From Adiantum capillus-veneris (Eukaryota; Streptophyta; Polypodiopsida; Polypodiales; Pteridaceae): a DNA stretch of 64,000 bases. The notes under the pieces are model-generated. The model had not been told where the DNA came from and did no database searches. It was given only the letters and a program-made list of their open reading frames with translations. Made by a program: the position numbers and the translations under genes. Below, piece after piece: positions 1 to 10,128 of the stretch (within the stretch, counting starts at the first letter, position 1; each line of letters starts with the position of its first letter). The DNA lies in the NCBI GenBank assembly GCA_014529385.2, contig CM043943.1:104320355-104384354 (forward strand), given 5' to 3'.

Positions 1-1125
1 GTATGCCGGTTGTTAAAGAGTCTTTATGGCTTAAAACAATCACCAAGGGCATGGTACCATAAATTCCACAAGTTTATGCTTTCTCAAGGCTACAAACGTA
101 GTGAGTTCGATCACTGTCTATATACAAAGAAGGCTAAGGATGGTAGTTGGCTGATCCTTATTTTGTATGTGGATGACATGTTGATTGCTAGCAAGCACTT
201 GGAAGAAATTTCAGCTTTGAAGTCAAAGATGGCAAAATCGTTTGACATGAAAGACATGGGTGAGGCAAGTCATATACTTGGTATGCGCTTTGAAAGAGAC
301 AGATCAAAGAAGTTGATTTGGTTGTCTCAAACAGAGTATATTGACAAGGTTTTGCAACGTTTCAATATGGAGAAGGGAAAGGCATTGAGTGTTCCATTTC
401 CACCATATGTGAAACTTAGCAAACAAGATTGTCCTGTGTCTGAGGAAGAACAAGCTGAAATGGATAAGATTCCATATGCGTCTGCAGTGGGTAGTTTGAT
501 GTATGCAATGATTGCTACTCGCCCAGACATTGCATTTGCAGTGGGAGTAGTAAGTCGATACATGTCAAACCCAGGCAAGAAACATTGGGAGGCAGTGAAA
601 GGAATATTGAGATACCTGAAAGCTACAAAGAGTATGCGTATATGCTATGGGAGTCAGGAGCTAAGTGTAAAGGGTTTTACAGACTCAGATTATGCAGGTG
701 ACTTAGACAACCGAAGGTCTACGTCAGGGTATGTCTTTACATTGGCTGGTGGAGCAATATCATGGCGTTCTAGATTACAAGATTGTGTTACTCAGTCTAC
801 TACAGAGGCTGAATATGTTGCAGCATCAGAGGCATGCAAAGAATCAATTTGGCTTAATCGACTAGTAACAGATTTGGGAATCAAAGAAGAGATGCCTGTG
901 TTATATTGTGATAGTCAAAGTGCTATACAATTGGCTCACAATCCAGTTTATCACTCAAAGACAAAGCATGTGGATTTGAAGTATCATTTCATCAGGGAAA
1001 TGCTCGAGGATAAGCAACTTCAGCTTGTCAAAGTTCACACCACAGAAAATCCTGTTGATCTACTTACAAAAGGACTTCCCTCAGAGAGCTTTGCGTATTT
1101 TCGCAAGCAGTTAGGTGTAGGGTAG
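1..1125 (+). CDS. Copia retrotransposon polyprotein, C-terminal part (RT palm/thumb and RNase H), 5' end outside window
   Basis: The frame is open from base 1 to a TAG at 1123-1125, so this is the 3' end of a Ty1/Copia pol gene cut by the window edge. Reverse transcriptase (copies element RNA to cDNA in the virus-like particle) shows the LYGLKQSPRAWY motif at the start and the catalytic YVDD about residue 54. The thumb (YASAVGSLMYA, TRPDIAFAVG) follows. RNase H (removes the RNA strand) shows TDSDYAGD, TEAEYVA and CDSQSA, then a terminal NPVDLLTKGL motif. There are no internal stops or frameshifts, unlike nearly every other coding remnant here, so this copy may be fairly young. It is followed by a polypurine tract and LTR start. 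The Tork-like lineage is a guess from motif spelling. Confidence 0.93.
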   Translation, partial: VCRLLKSLYGLKQSPRAWYHKFHKFMLSQGYKRSEFDHCLYTKKAKDGSWLILILYVDDMLIASKHLEEISALKSKMAKSFDMKDMGEASHILGMRFERDRSKKLIWLSQTEYIDKVLQRFNMEKGKALSVPFPPYVKLSKQDCPVSEEEQAEMDKIPYASAVGSLMYAMIATRPDIAFAVGVVSRYMSNPGKKHWEAVKGILRYLKATKSMRICYGSQELSVKGFTDSDYAGDLDNRRSTSGYVFTLAGGAISWRSRLQDCVTQSTTEAEYVAASEACKESIWLNRLVTDLGIKEEMPVLYCDSQSAIQLAHNPVYHSKTKHVDLKYHFIREMLEDKQLQLVKVHTTENPVDLLTKGLPSESFAYFRKQLGVG

Positions 1126-1202
1126 TACATCACTTCTCTACATCTCTTGTATATTAGCTTGTATAGTAGCTTCTCTCACACTTAAAGTACCACATTAGAC
1201 TT

Positions 1203-1330
1203 TAAGTGGGAGGTTGTTGGGGTATAAAGCCCAATGTGGTCGCCCAGGTCGGGCTGCCAGGTATGTACACATATTCTTTTGTAAAAACCTAATAAGAACT
1301 CACTATGCTCTACACATTACAGTAGATCAA
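1203..1330 (+). repeat. Polypurine tract and first part of Copia 3' LTR, interrupted at 1331
   Basis: A purine-rich stretch (AAGTGGGAGG, about 1204-1213) precedes TGTTGGGGTATAAAGCCC starting at 1215, the usual PPT-LTR junction of a plus-strand Copia. The LTR is broken at 1331 by solo LTR-A. Its continuation should resume after that element's duplicated target site (4248-4252). No second copy of this LTR lies in the window for comparison. Confidence 0.7.
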
Positions 1331-2004
1331 TGTGAGGTCCCTGCCCCTTTGTTGAGAGAAGCGGAGTACCTTTGATAGGTCTCCAATCCTGAGAAGGAAA
1401 AACCAACCGACATTGCCTTAGCTACTACGTAGCCACGAGCATTAACCGTTAGTGAAGGATTGGTCCTATCTCGCTATGGCAGAGCGTGACCACCATAACC
1501 CTATCTAAAAACTATCTATAATCAATTATACCTAAAAGTATAAATCTTAGAGTGACCAACCTGTGCGCTTTTTTCCCCATGTTTCAGAAGCACAGCCGCC
1601 AAGGTTTGTCTCTTTTAAGATTTATGACTTTTTTTTATTAAAAAAAATCTAGCGTTGGAAAGTTACCCGACTCAACGGGTCCACCCGTCCATAGAATGAT
1701 ACCGTCGGGGTATCATTCTCCCACTTTCCACACCACACTCACCTTTCTTTTGTTATCTAATTACTACCACACTATTTAAACATACATGTTCCTTTACTTT
1801 ATTTATGATACTAGTTCGTTAAAACAGCCCTTCAAACAGTATTACAAACAATAGTCAAACAAGAAGTCGTCCAATTTTAAACCAACAACCCTTGGATTAG
1901 GTTCACTCAAGAAGCCCTACTGGCGCTATTATGTCCGAGCGATATATACATTATTTATAAAAACCCTTATCCTCATGAGCGTCCCATACCGCTCGACAAG
2001 TACT

Positions 2005-2172
2005 CGTTGTGCTAATCTGGACGTACTCCCGCCACAGCAACAACGGTGCCAATCTGGGCGTCATCCTCACGCCACAGCAAAACAAAACTGCAGTATCCAG
2101 CTGGGCTAATCTGCGTGTACTCCCACCACAGCATTAGCGGTGCCATCCTGGGCGTCATCTCACGCCTCGGCA
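2005..2172. repeat. Degenerate tandem repeat within LTR-A
   Basis: Units of about 37 bp recur, built from GTGCYAATCTGGRCGTMMTC and CACGCCACAGCA. They occupy the same relative position as the 19-bp array of LTR-B (36725-36875), although the unit is different. Confidence 0.6.
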
Positions 2173-2349
2173 ATTGCCACATAATACAAGCGTTAATAAG
2201 TAGAGAGACTTGAGAGAAACCATACCGAAGGTTTTGGACAAACATTCTTTCCTATAGCAACCAGTTTAACCAGACAATCTTTCCTACTTGTCAAACATAT
2301 GACGAGTTTCTTGGGGTTAAGCCCCGTGGTTTCGGTCCGTGTTTTCTTT

Positions 2350-2544
2350 TCATAAGGTAAATAATATATTCCTATGGTCTCGCAGATGCAATGATGCATA
2401 GCTTGAAACTGCAATACTAACCTGTACCATAGCTCCGATTGGTCCGATTGGTGGAGACATAGCATGTTCCGCAGGGGTTCCACCGTTACTTGTACCAGCT
2501 TCATGATCATTAGCGCCTTGGGTTCGAGCACGCTTTGGAGCCAT
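2350..2544 (-). CDS. Short open frame within LTR-A (64 aa, begins MAPKRARTQG), function unknown
   Basis: A minus-strand frame starts at 2544 and reads a basic then Gly/Pro/Thr-rich peptide. LTR-B has a minus-strand frame at the matching place (about 37452) that also starts Met-Ala-Pro but has an early stop. The sense strand reads ATGGTACAGGTTAGTATTG at about 2433-2415, containing a good plant 5' splice-donor consensus (CAG/GTTAGT). The frame could therefore be a short leader exon of gag spliced to the body. No homologous protein is recognised and translation is unproven. Confidence 0.3.
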   Translation of the reverse strand: MAPKRARTQGANDHEAGTSNGGTPAEHAMSPPIGPIGAMVQVSIAVSSYASLHLRDHRNILFTL

Positions 2545-2989
2545 TTTTTTGTACTACACTTATGTTATACACTTAGAACTTTAAATTGGTCAATTTCCCT
2601 AGTAATCTCTTGTTTCCAAAGAGAGTCCGTAATTTGAACCCTTGCCGACTCGGATTCATACTTATTGTTGTTGTTTTACATCTAATTTCTATACATCAAA
2701 TATTTGCTAATCGTAATTAATTAAAAATTAAATGTGTAAACTATGAGTGAAAGTTTAGGAATGCATTACTTTTATGCTTCACATTTCTAATCCAATTCTA
2801 ACTTCAATTTCTATACTTTAACTAAATCAATTTTTAGTATTATTCAAAATTCTACTTAATCTAATTGACAATAAAATTGGTGAATGAGAATTTCATCATG
2901 TATAATAAGAATATGATGAGTTCTCTTATGTATTAACTTTCAATTAACTATGCATAAGTTAATAGTGAAGATGTACTAACTAGAGAGAG

Positions 2990-3436
2990 TAGGTATACTT
3001 AGAGAGATTAAAGTAAGAGAAAACATATACACACATCTTTTCTAAAGTTAATTGAATCTTACTAATCCATTAGAAAATTAAAGTAAAAGAGAACACACAC
3101 ACATCCTTTTCTAAAGCTAATTGAATCTCACCAATCTATTTGAGAGATTAGAGTAAGAGATAGCACACATACACACATGTCCTTCTTAAAACTAATTGAA
3201 TCTTACTAATCTAGTAGAGAGATTAGAGTAAGAGATAAACACACACACACACACACACATAGCTAATTGAATCTCACTAATCTATTAGAGAAATTAGAGT
3301 AAGAGATAGCACACACACACACATAGCTAATTGATTCTTACTAATCTATTAGAGAGATTAGAGTAAGAGATAGCACACACACACACATAGCTAATTGAAT
3401 CTTACTAATCTATTAGAGAGATTAGAGTAAGAGATA

Positions 3437-3468
<32 letters not shown>

Positions 3469-3690
3469 CCTTCCTAAAGCTAATTGAATCTTACTAATCC
3501 ATTAGAGATTAGAGTAATAGATAGCACACACACACACATAGCTAATTGAATCTTACTAATCTATTAGAGAGATAGAGTAAGAGATAGCACACACACACAC
3601 ACATAGCTAATTGAATCTTACTAATCTATTAGAGAGATTAGAGTAAGAGATAGCATACATACATCATTCCTAAAGTTAATTGAATGCTTG
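2990..3690. repeat. Minisatellite (about 60-95 bp units) with embedded (CA)n
   Basis: Around ten units repeat the pattern ATTAGAGAGATTAGAGTAAG, AGATAGC, a variable (AC)n tract, TAGCTAATTGAATC, TTACTAATCT. Unit length varies mostly through the CA tract (longest about 3439-3465) and an optional TCCTTCCTAAAG insert. The array lies within LTR-A between the short frame and the TATA box. Confidence 0.85.
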
Positions 3691-3829
3691 ATTAATACAC
3701 ACCTTATTAGTCCACTAGAGTTTTTGCTCTCTTGGTGGTTTGTGGACGCCTTCTCTTTAAGAGAAGTGGCAGCACTTCGTGAGCACTATAGAGGCAATCT
3801 CTATATCTAAAGTGTGAGCATGGATGCTC

Positions 3830-3837
3830 TATTTATA
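3830..3837 (-). promoter_or_regulatory. TATA box of LTR-A
   Basis: The minus strand reads GCTATAAATAGAGC. It lies about 417 bp from the right LTR edge, close to the spacing of the equivalent box in LTR-B. Confidence 0.5.
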
Positions 3838-4252
3838 GCAGAAAGAAAACGTCCAACTTTTTTTTCCCAAAAAAAAATTAAATTAAATTTTTTTATTTTT
3901 TTTAAAATAAATTTTTTTCCCCCCAAAAATCATACCCGCGTTTTTGGTACCCTTGTGGTACCCATCAACTTGACCACTTTGTCATTATCATCAAAAGATA
4001 AGGCCACAAAGGCCCCCCTCATTAAGATTGGTCAAGACTAGCCTCTCCTTTTCATGTGACAGTGTGTCCCACTTTGTCCCCTCCTATTGAGTCCAAGTGA
4101 GTCCATGTGCCTTCATTTGTCATCCTTGTGTATTCTTTCGTCTTTATAATTATTTTACTTATTTTCTTAATGATAATTTACTTTACATTTTTAAGTTAAA
4201 CTTTACAGTCTTATATTAACTTTTTAGTAGTAAAAGAAAATTCTACAATCAG

Positions 4253-4759
4253 TAAATAAGTCTTGCAATAAGTTAATTAGTGATTCATATAGCTAATCAT
4301 GTCAGAATTTTGTAGCGTAAATTTTAAATTCTAGGTTTTCTCAGCCTACGATTCATAATTTGAACTCGAATATCTTAAATAATAAGTGGTGGTTAAAGAA
4401 AATTCAACTGCGTAATAGAACTTGTGTGAAATTTGAAAGTAGAGACCTTACAAGCGAGTTCACCATATCGTCGTGCTCTTCTTCTCGCACTCTCTCTCGC
4501 GTCGCACTTTCGCTCGTACTCCTTCAGAATATCCAACTCCACATGGAATAGCAATGAAAAGGTGCATAAGATGTTCCTCCGTCGTCGATACCTTGGAGTG
4601 AAGACCACTTCTCCCTATTCCATTATGCCCCTAGAAACAAGGCACCAAGCTCTTGAGATGATTGCATTAGAGTACACATTTAGATATGTCATGATGATTT
4701 TCATGTTGCAAATACTACCACACAAATGCATGTGAAGATGGAGAAGATACAATCTCACA
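4253..4759 (+). repeat. Probable remainder of Copia LTR (3' part)
   Basis: This stretch lies between the right target site of LTR-A and a primer-binding site at 4762. Its right edge ends in CTCACA, compatible with an LTR end. If it continues the LTR begun at 1215, that LTR would serve both the left Copia (as 3' LTR) and the gag remnant at 5891 (as 5' LTR). Sequence comparison could not confirm this. Confidence 0.4.
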
Positions 4760-4761
4760 TG

Positions 4762-4773
4762 TGGTATTAGAGC
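4762..4773 (+). promoter_or_regulatory. Primer-binding site (initiator Met tRNA type)
   Basis: TGGTATTAGAGC matches the plant iMet PBS TGGTATCAGAGC at 11 of 12 positions and follows an LTR-like CACA end by two bases. It marks the start of a plus-strand Copia body. Confidence 0.7.
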
Positions 4774-4797
4774 TAACACATAATTAGTAGACTTAGT

Positions 4798-4848
<51 letters not shown>

Positions 4849-5890
4849 GCTAAGGTGATTCAATACTCTTTAAGGTAATTGCTACTCAATTCTAATCATC
4901 TCTACCATTGGGTCTTTGGGCACGTCTATGCAGCCACTACCCTTGCCAATGAGTAGCATTAATTAGATTGAGTATTAGGTTGTGTGAAATTTCTTTTTCT
5001 TGATTGGACTTGCTTTGATTGCATTTTGATGCTTGCATAATGCTCTACGTGCATGAGAAGCCTCCATCAAGAGCTCCCCAATGAGTACACACATGCCCTA
5101 TCTAGCCCAAGCATCAAGCGATGGTGTTCTTTATTATGTTCATATGTTTTATGCTTGATATTGACCTCTTGTTGAAGCGCGTGTGTGAGAGTGTGTGCCC
5201 TAGAAGCCAAAGAAGCCCTTCAATGCATCTCAGAAAGCCTCTGCTAATCATGGGACCCCCATCTCATTAAAGGCCAAGGCTTCATTTTGGAACCGTCCAC
5301 CCATGTGCCTGTCAAACAACACTGCAAAGCAGCATGACGTTTGGCCATGCACCCCTACAAGCTCCAAACCCCACCAATCGGGAGCCCTCACTGCCAACTG
5401 GATTTCTCTATTTAACCGAAGCCAATGTTTACCTCAAATCCCCCCTCGCTCCCACTCCATCAAACGGCTCCATTTGAGACTCCTTTCGGTCCACGTTATT
5501 CAAAGCCATGTTTCCACATTGCCACTACTCCCTTGGCTTCATCTTTCCTTGTTGGTCAAGTCTGGGTTCCCATGGCCCTATCCTATTGGTGCTACTTCTT
5601 AAGCACTATGGCCATGTTCACACAACACAAGCAACAAGGAGCTTCTGAATGCGGCATCAAGCATAACTCAACATATTTTTCAGAGCATTCAATCTGAAAT
5701 TCAAAAGTTGAAAGTCTCTCTTTTCAAATGGCCCAAAAAAAACTTATTTATGGTGACGACATAGTCATTCTTTGGTTGTAAAAAATTCCTTTATATGTCA
5801 TATTTTGAGCTAGTGGCTCTACCACATTGCACTCTAAAGTTGTAAAGGGTCAAGGCACTACCTCCCTACAAGCACAACGTCCACCAAAAA
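4774..5890 (+). other. Untranslated leader with (CT)24 microsatellite
   Basis: This lies between the primer site and the decayed gag start. A (CT)n tract fills 4799-4846. No coding similarity was seen; the frames within it look random. Confidence 0.5.
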
Positions 5891-6591
5891 TATGGACAAG
5901 TTCAATGGCTTTTCATTTCACACCTAGTAGACCAAAGTGAAGGGGGTGCTCATGAAGAAAAACCTTTAGAGCATTGTAAAACCACCATTTAGCTCACCTT
6001 GATACGACCTTGAATGCTCGACAACAAGTCAAAGATAAGCAAGCTCTTGGAATCATCATTGCGGCCCTACTTCATCCACAGCATTGATGATGCTACATCC
6101 ACTCTTCTGCAAACATTACATCATTTATGTGCTCAAGGTAAGCACTCCAAGATGAGCTTTAAGAACCAGCTTTATGGTCTCACAATGTAAGATCAAGATG
6201 ATGTTGCTAGCCTTGTTAACAAACTCAAGAGTATCCCAACCCAACTCATTTATGCCGAGGTACAAGTTCAAAACGAGAATAAAATAGACATCCTCTTTAA
6301 GAACCTACCAAGTAGCTTTGATAACATTGTAATTGTGCTAAAGAAAAAGGATCCCATTCCTTTTCTTTTTAGAGGAAGATAAATGAATTGGCACTTACAC
6401 AAGGTCTCAAGATAGTGCAATGATCATCAAAGGTAAATGTTGCTCACCTTGTGGAAAAGGCATCCATAAATCACAAGATTGCTTTAACATTAAGGTGTGA
6501 TCTCATTGCAACAAGAAGGTACATGCACCTAGCACGTGTTTCTTCAAAGATAGTGCTAAGAATCAATAGAATCCTATAGACTTTGGACAAA
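5891..6591 (+). pseudogene. Copia gag remnant with zinc knuckle, interrupted by Gypsy insertion
   Basis: From ATGGACAAGTTCAATGGC at 5891 the conceptual protein matches plant Copia Gag: a KFNG-FHT opening with two adjacent stops where Trp and another residue are expected, then VKGVLMKKNL. Alpha-helical Gag segments follow, then a complete CX2CX4HX4C zinc knuckle (6441-6482). Gag packages element RNA. Several stops and frameshifts show it is dead. The frame is cut at 6592-6596 (GGCAA) by the chromovirus insertion and appears to resume at 15579. Confidence 0.75.
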
Positions 6592-6596
6592 GGCAA

Positions 6597-8193
6597 TGTC
6601 ATAATAATCAATATCTAATTCTCCTAAATGATTTTCTCATGTTAAAATGATCATTTAATATGGGGAAGCGCCAGGGGAGAAAAAGCTAGAATAATGGTTA
6701 AGCTAGCAGACCGGCCACAGTAGGGATCCAAAGGAGGGAAAATAGGGATCCAAAAGGGGGGCCATCTGCAAAAGAGCAATGTGCACCAATGGGCTTAAAA
6801 GACCCTAAGGTTCAGCCCATTAAGACTTTCAAAATGCTAAGGTTCCAAAATTCAAAGGTTCTGTCCAAAGGTCAAAAACCTAGGGAAATTGGATGCTTTG
6901 TGTGTGTCCCAAAAGTCTTCAACCATCCCTACATAGGAGGGGGCGAGCCCTAGAAGTAGGAGATGAGAAAGAAACTCTCTCTCTCACACACACACACAAG
7001 CTCCCTTTACACAAAGGGAATGAGGGACACATGTCAGCTCCCTAGCCTAGATGCCCACAAGGTGTACTCAGTTCCTATTGGATGGCCTTGGAGGTGGACC
7101 AATGAGAATTAAGCTAGAGTAAATCTAGTTTAATTAATTAAAAAACACTTAATAAAATAACCAATAAGAATTAAGCTCTCTAGAAGACTATTGGACAGTC
7201 TCGCAAGGGGTCCAATGAGCATTCAGCAGCCCAATGGCTTGCCTGATTCCTATTGGCCAGGAGGCAAAGGGGTCCAATGAGGGTTTAGTTGAATTAAGTA
7301 ATTACCTAAAGCTCTCACAAAAGAGGAAAGGCGGACACATGTTAGAAGACTATCACTTATGCTACTTAATTTCCATTAGCTATGCCAGGGGAGGTCCAAT
7401 GAGGTGTGAGGATGAGAAAATAGCAAGAGGGGTCGACCAAGACAAAGAGGGGGGCTGATATTTGCAAGGCATTAGCACACACACACTCACACAATCTCAT
7501 GTGTGAAGCAAAGAAGACTCTCTCTCCTTCTCAAGCTTTAATGGAAAGCTTACCACCTACTCCAAGCTTGTGAGAAGGGAGGCCTACACCAACAACTCTT
7601 GGCTTTGTGATGCAAATCCAACCAAGAGCCAAGATTCAATGCATGCTCATCTTCTCTACCATGCTAATTACTAAGCTAAGCTATGCTAATATGAGTGATT
7701 ATGTGAGGAGATGTACATCTTTCTCATAAGAATACTCCTTCTTCCTCTCAATCTACTCTCATACCCCGCTAGCTCTCACCATCTTCGAAGGTGTGTGAGG
7801 TCTTGGGTCTGAGACCGTGAGGGAATTGATGTTGTGTTTGATAAGTGTTTTGCTTAGTGCGTGAAGTTTCCATCTTCATTGCAGTAGCTAGTATTGAAGA
7901 AACACAAAGAATTGTATTGTAAAATGTCTCTCTTGATGGGAGAAACCACAATACAAAGCCTTTTGGAGGGGGGACCGACTCCATGCAAATCCGGTCCTCA
8001 ACTATTTTTAATTGCTTAATTTCTCTCTCTTTTGAAGTATTGTTCATGCTGTCTAACTAGGTGTTATACTTTTTATTGCTCTCTCCACCCAAGCACTCTT
8101 GTTATTCTCATTAGGAAGATATTCTAATGAAATGCTCACTATGTTCATGTTATTTTCTGCTACAGACAAGATACTAGACCATTAAATGTTAGA
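6597..8193 (+). repeat. Chromovirus 5' LTR (1,597 bp)
   Basis: It starts TGTCATAATAATC and ends AAATGTTAGA, where the 3' LTR has AAATGTTACA. It contains a short (CT)5(CA)7 tract at 6975-6998. It aligns with the 3' LTR throughout with scattered substitutions; the 84-bp length difference equals exactly the extra CT and CA units of the 3' copy. Confidence 0.93.
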
Positions 8194-8194
8194 T

Positions 8195-8206
8195 TGGTAT
8201 CAGAGC
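8195..8206 (+). promoter_or_regulatory. Primer-binding site (initiator Met tRNA)
   Basis: TGGTATCAGAGC is an exact match to the plant iMet tRNA 3' end complement, one base after the LTR end. Confidence 0.93.
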
Positions 8207-8610
8207 ACAAGGTTTTTCTTTTCTTGCTCAAGAAGGGAGGTCCTCAAGCTAGTTATAAATGGTTGGTACTATTAATTGCATGTGAGTAAGTAGAATAGGG
8301 ATTTTTCAGCCTTGCAGTGCCCCTGCCTTTGTACAGTTAACGGGGCATCACCGTCGAGAGCTATGGTCTTAATAGTGGAGTCCTACGGGGCTTGCCTACG
8401 GCTTAACCAGTATTGAGCTATTAGAAGCTTGACAGGAGCCGGTGTTGTTTTGGTGTTGAACGACCCTCTCTTCTATTCCTTGCAATTAATGGTATTCAAG
8501 CCACGGGTACAGTAGCTTGAGTGCTTTTTCTAAAGGGGTAAAGAGGAGTAGCAACTAGGGCTTGAAGTGCGAGAGTACACCTAAAATGTTTACACCTAAA
8601 AGTTGTTAGA
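8207..8610 (+). other. Chromovirus leader
   Basis: Untranslated region between the primer site and the gag start. No other feature seen. Confidence 0.6.
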
Positions 8611-10128
8611 ATGGCTGACAATAATAAAGAGAGTGAAATTAATGTTGATAACTTTGATTTTGCTAATGAGCAAGATACTAATGATGCCCCAATGCTTGTT
8701 ACTATCTTGTTTCTAGGCTTCAACAAGCCATGGGCAATCCATCCCTCCAGAGTGAAGTGCAATGGCAACTTCGTGCTCATGGGATTCTCCAAGCTCCTCA
8801 CCATGACGAGAGAGCACCTAGGAAGCCTCCTTGCAAGACTTCCAAAAGAGGCCTCTCTCCGATTTGGGAAGAAGAAGAGGATCCATATGAAGGGCTCAAA
8901 AATTTGCTCCTTGATGACGCATCTCCTTCTCAAAGGAGAATTCAAGAGCCTCCAAGAAGGAATGAGAAAGAAGTCTCCTGCCACCTTGGCGGAGATGGCT
9001 CCACGAAGACGGCGGGCTAAACGCTCTCCATCACCTCCAAAACGGAGAAGACCATCGCATACTTCTCCACACCATACTTCAAAGAGGGATGACAAAAACC
9101 AAGAGAAGAAAAAGGCGAGAAAGAGGACACCCTCTTCTCCATCTTCTTCATCCTCTTCCTCTTATGAAAGTGATGGTGAAGACAAAGAAGATCAAGGAAA
9201 GAAAAAGGCAAGAAAGAGGTCACCCTCTTCTCCATCTTCCTCAAATTCTTCATCTTCTGAAGAAAGTGATGGTGCAACCTTTGAACCATCAAAAAGAAGA
9301 GGCCATAGGAAATCCTATGCCGTGTGGAAGAGGTTGTCCAAGCTCAAGAAATTCAAAGAGGGAGGGAAGAGCATCTCTTTCCTTACATATGATGGCACTT
9401 TTGGTGCTACGGACAAAGTCTTGGCCTTTATCCAAAAATTTGATGCGGTGTTCGGAGATGAGGGCTTCACGGAGTCTTTTAAGCTACGCCATGTAGCTAT
9501 GCACTTTCAAAAGCCCGCCAGGCAATGGTGGTCTAGCCTACGGCCCAACGGTGAAGTCCACGAACATGGAAATCTTTAAGAGCTTCCATTATGAAGCAGT
9601 TTTTGGCCATCGATGCCAAAGACAAAGTACTCACCGAATGGCGAAACTTGAAACTGTCTCCCTACGAATCCATTCACAAATATGTAGACAAGTTTTGGGA
9701 TTTACAACTCAAAGCCACTGTCTTCAAGAAGTTGGATTTTGGAGATCAAAAGAAACAATTTGTGCAGGCTTAACTGAAGAAATGGCGGAGTATGTCAATT
9801 CCCAAAGGCCACGCACCATATTGGCAGTTATACACCGTACTATGGTGGCCTCTCGAATCAATTTCCAAATGGGGGTTAAAAGAATTCTAAGCCCACGGAA
9901 AACAAGGGTTCCAATGAGCCTAAGGGGAAGGACAATGTCCAAAAGTCTCCTAAGGGCAACTCCAACAAAGCTAAAGAGAAGGGAGTTTATAAAGGCAAAA
10001 ATAAACTCTCTCCGGAAGAGCTTGAGCGTTATCGCAAGGATAACCGTTGTTTCAAGTGCGGCGAGCAAGGGCATACATACCGCGCTTGTCCCCAAAAGAA
10101 CACCCGCCATGAACCTCCTAGAGCTACC
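8611..10128 (+). pseudogene. Chromovirus gag with SR-like low-complexity domain and zinc knuckle, frameshifted
   Basis: The start MADNNKESEINVDNFDF is at 8611. Composition suggests the true frame shifts to another phase over about 8730-8990 (acidic peptide) and returns near 8998. A basic Arg/Ser segment then follows (about 9000-9270): RRRRAKRSPSPPKRRR, and two tandem copies of KKKARKR(T/S)PSSPSSS plus an acidic ESDGE tail. The retrotrans_gag fold (ARQWWSSL; LSPYESIHKYVDKFW; LTEEMAEYVNSQRP) is spread over three phases with frameshifts near 9560 and 9766 and another after about 9870. The zinc knuckle CFKCGEQGHTYRAC (CX2CX4HX4C) lies at 10048-10089. Gag forms the particle and binds RNA; the SR-like insert is unusual. 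Not functional as it stands. Confidence 0.85.

Larger units (their letters stand above)
1331..4247 (-). mobile_element. Solo LTR 'LTR-A', Gypsy-like, minus orientation
   Basis: The plus-strand left edge TGTGAGGTCCC and right edge TTCTACA give a TG...CA element flanked by ATCAA (1326-1330) and ATCAG (4248-4252), a target-site duplication with one mismatch. It is related to LTR-B at 35927-38094: both begin TGTGASGTCCC, share the tract CCCACTTTCCAC-CCACACTCAC (1720-1743 here, about 36442-36465 there), carry a tandem array at the same relative place, a short minus-strand frame starting Met-Ala-Pro, and a minus-strand TATA box about 415-435 bp from the right end. Orientation is inferred from the TATA box. 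It is about 750 bp longer than LTR-B, mainly because of the minisatellite at 2990-3690. A small perfect hairpin lies at 1693-1719. No internal coding region adjoins it, hence 'solo'. Confidence 0.72.

Noticed and set aside
1331-2697. A shorter LTR-A ending near 2675-2697 with a TCAA repeat
   Set aside because: Extending to 4247 gives a better target duplication (ATCAA/ATCAG), a length that matches LTR-B once the minisatellite is removed, and the equivalent TATA position.
8496-9095. A 199-aa minus-strand open frame overlapping the chromovirus gag
   Set aside because: It is antisense to a recognisable Gag region, has no family motif, and its length follows from the biased codons of the sense strand.
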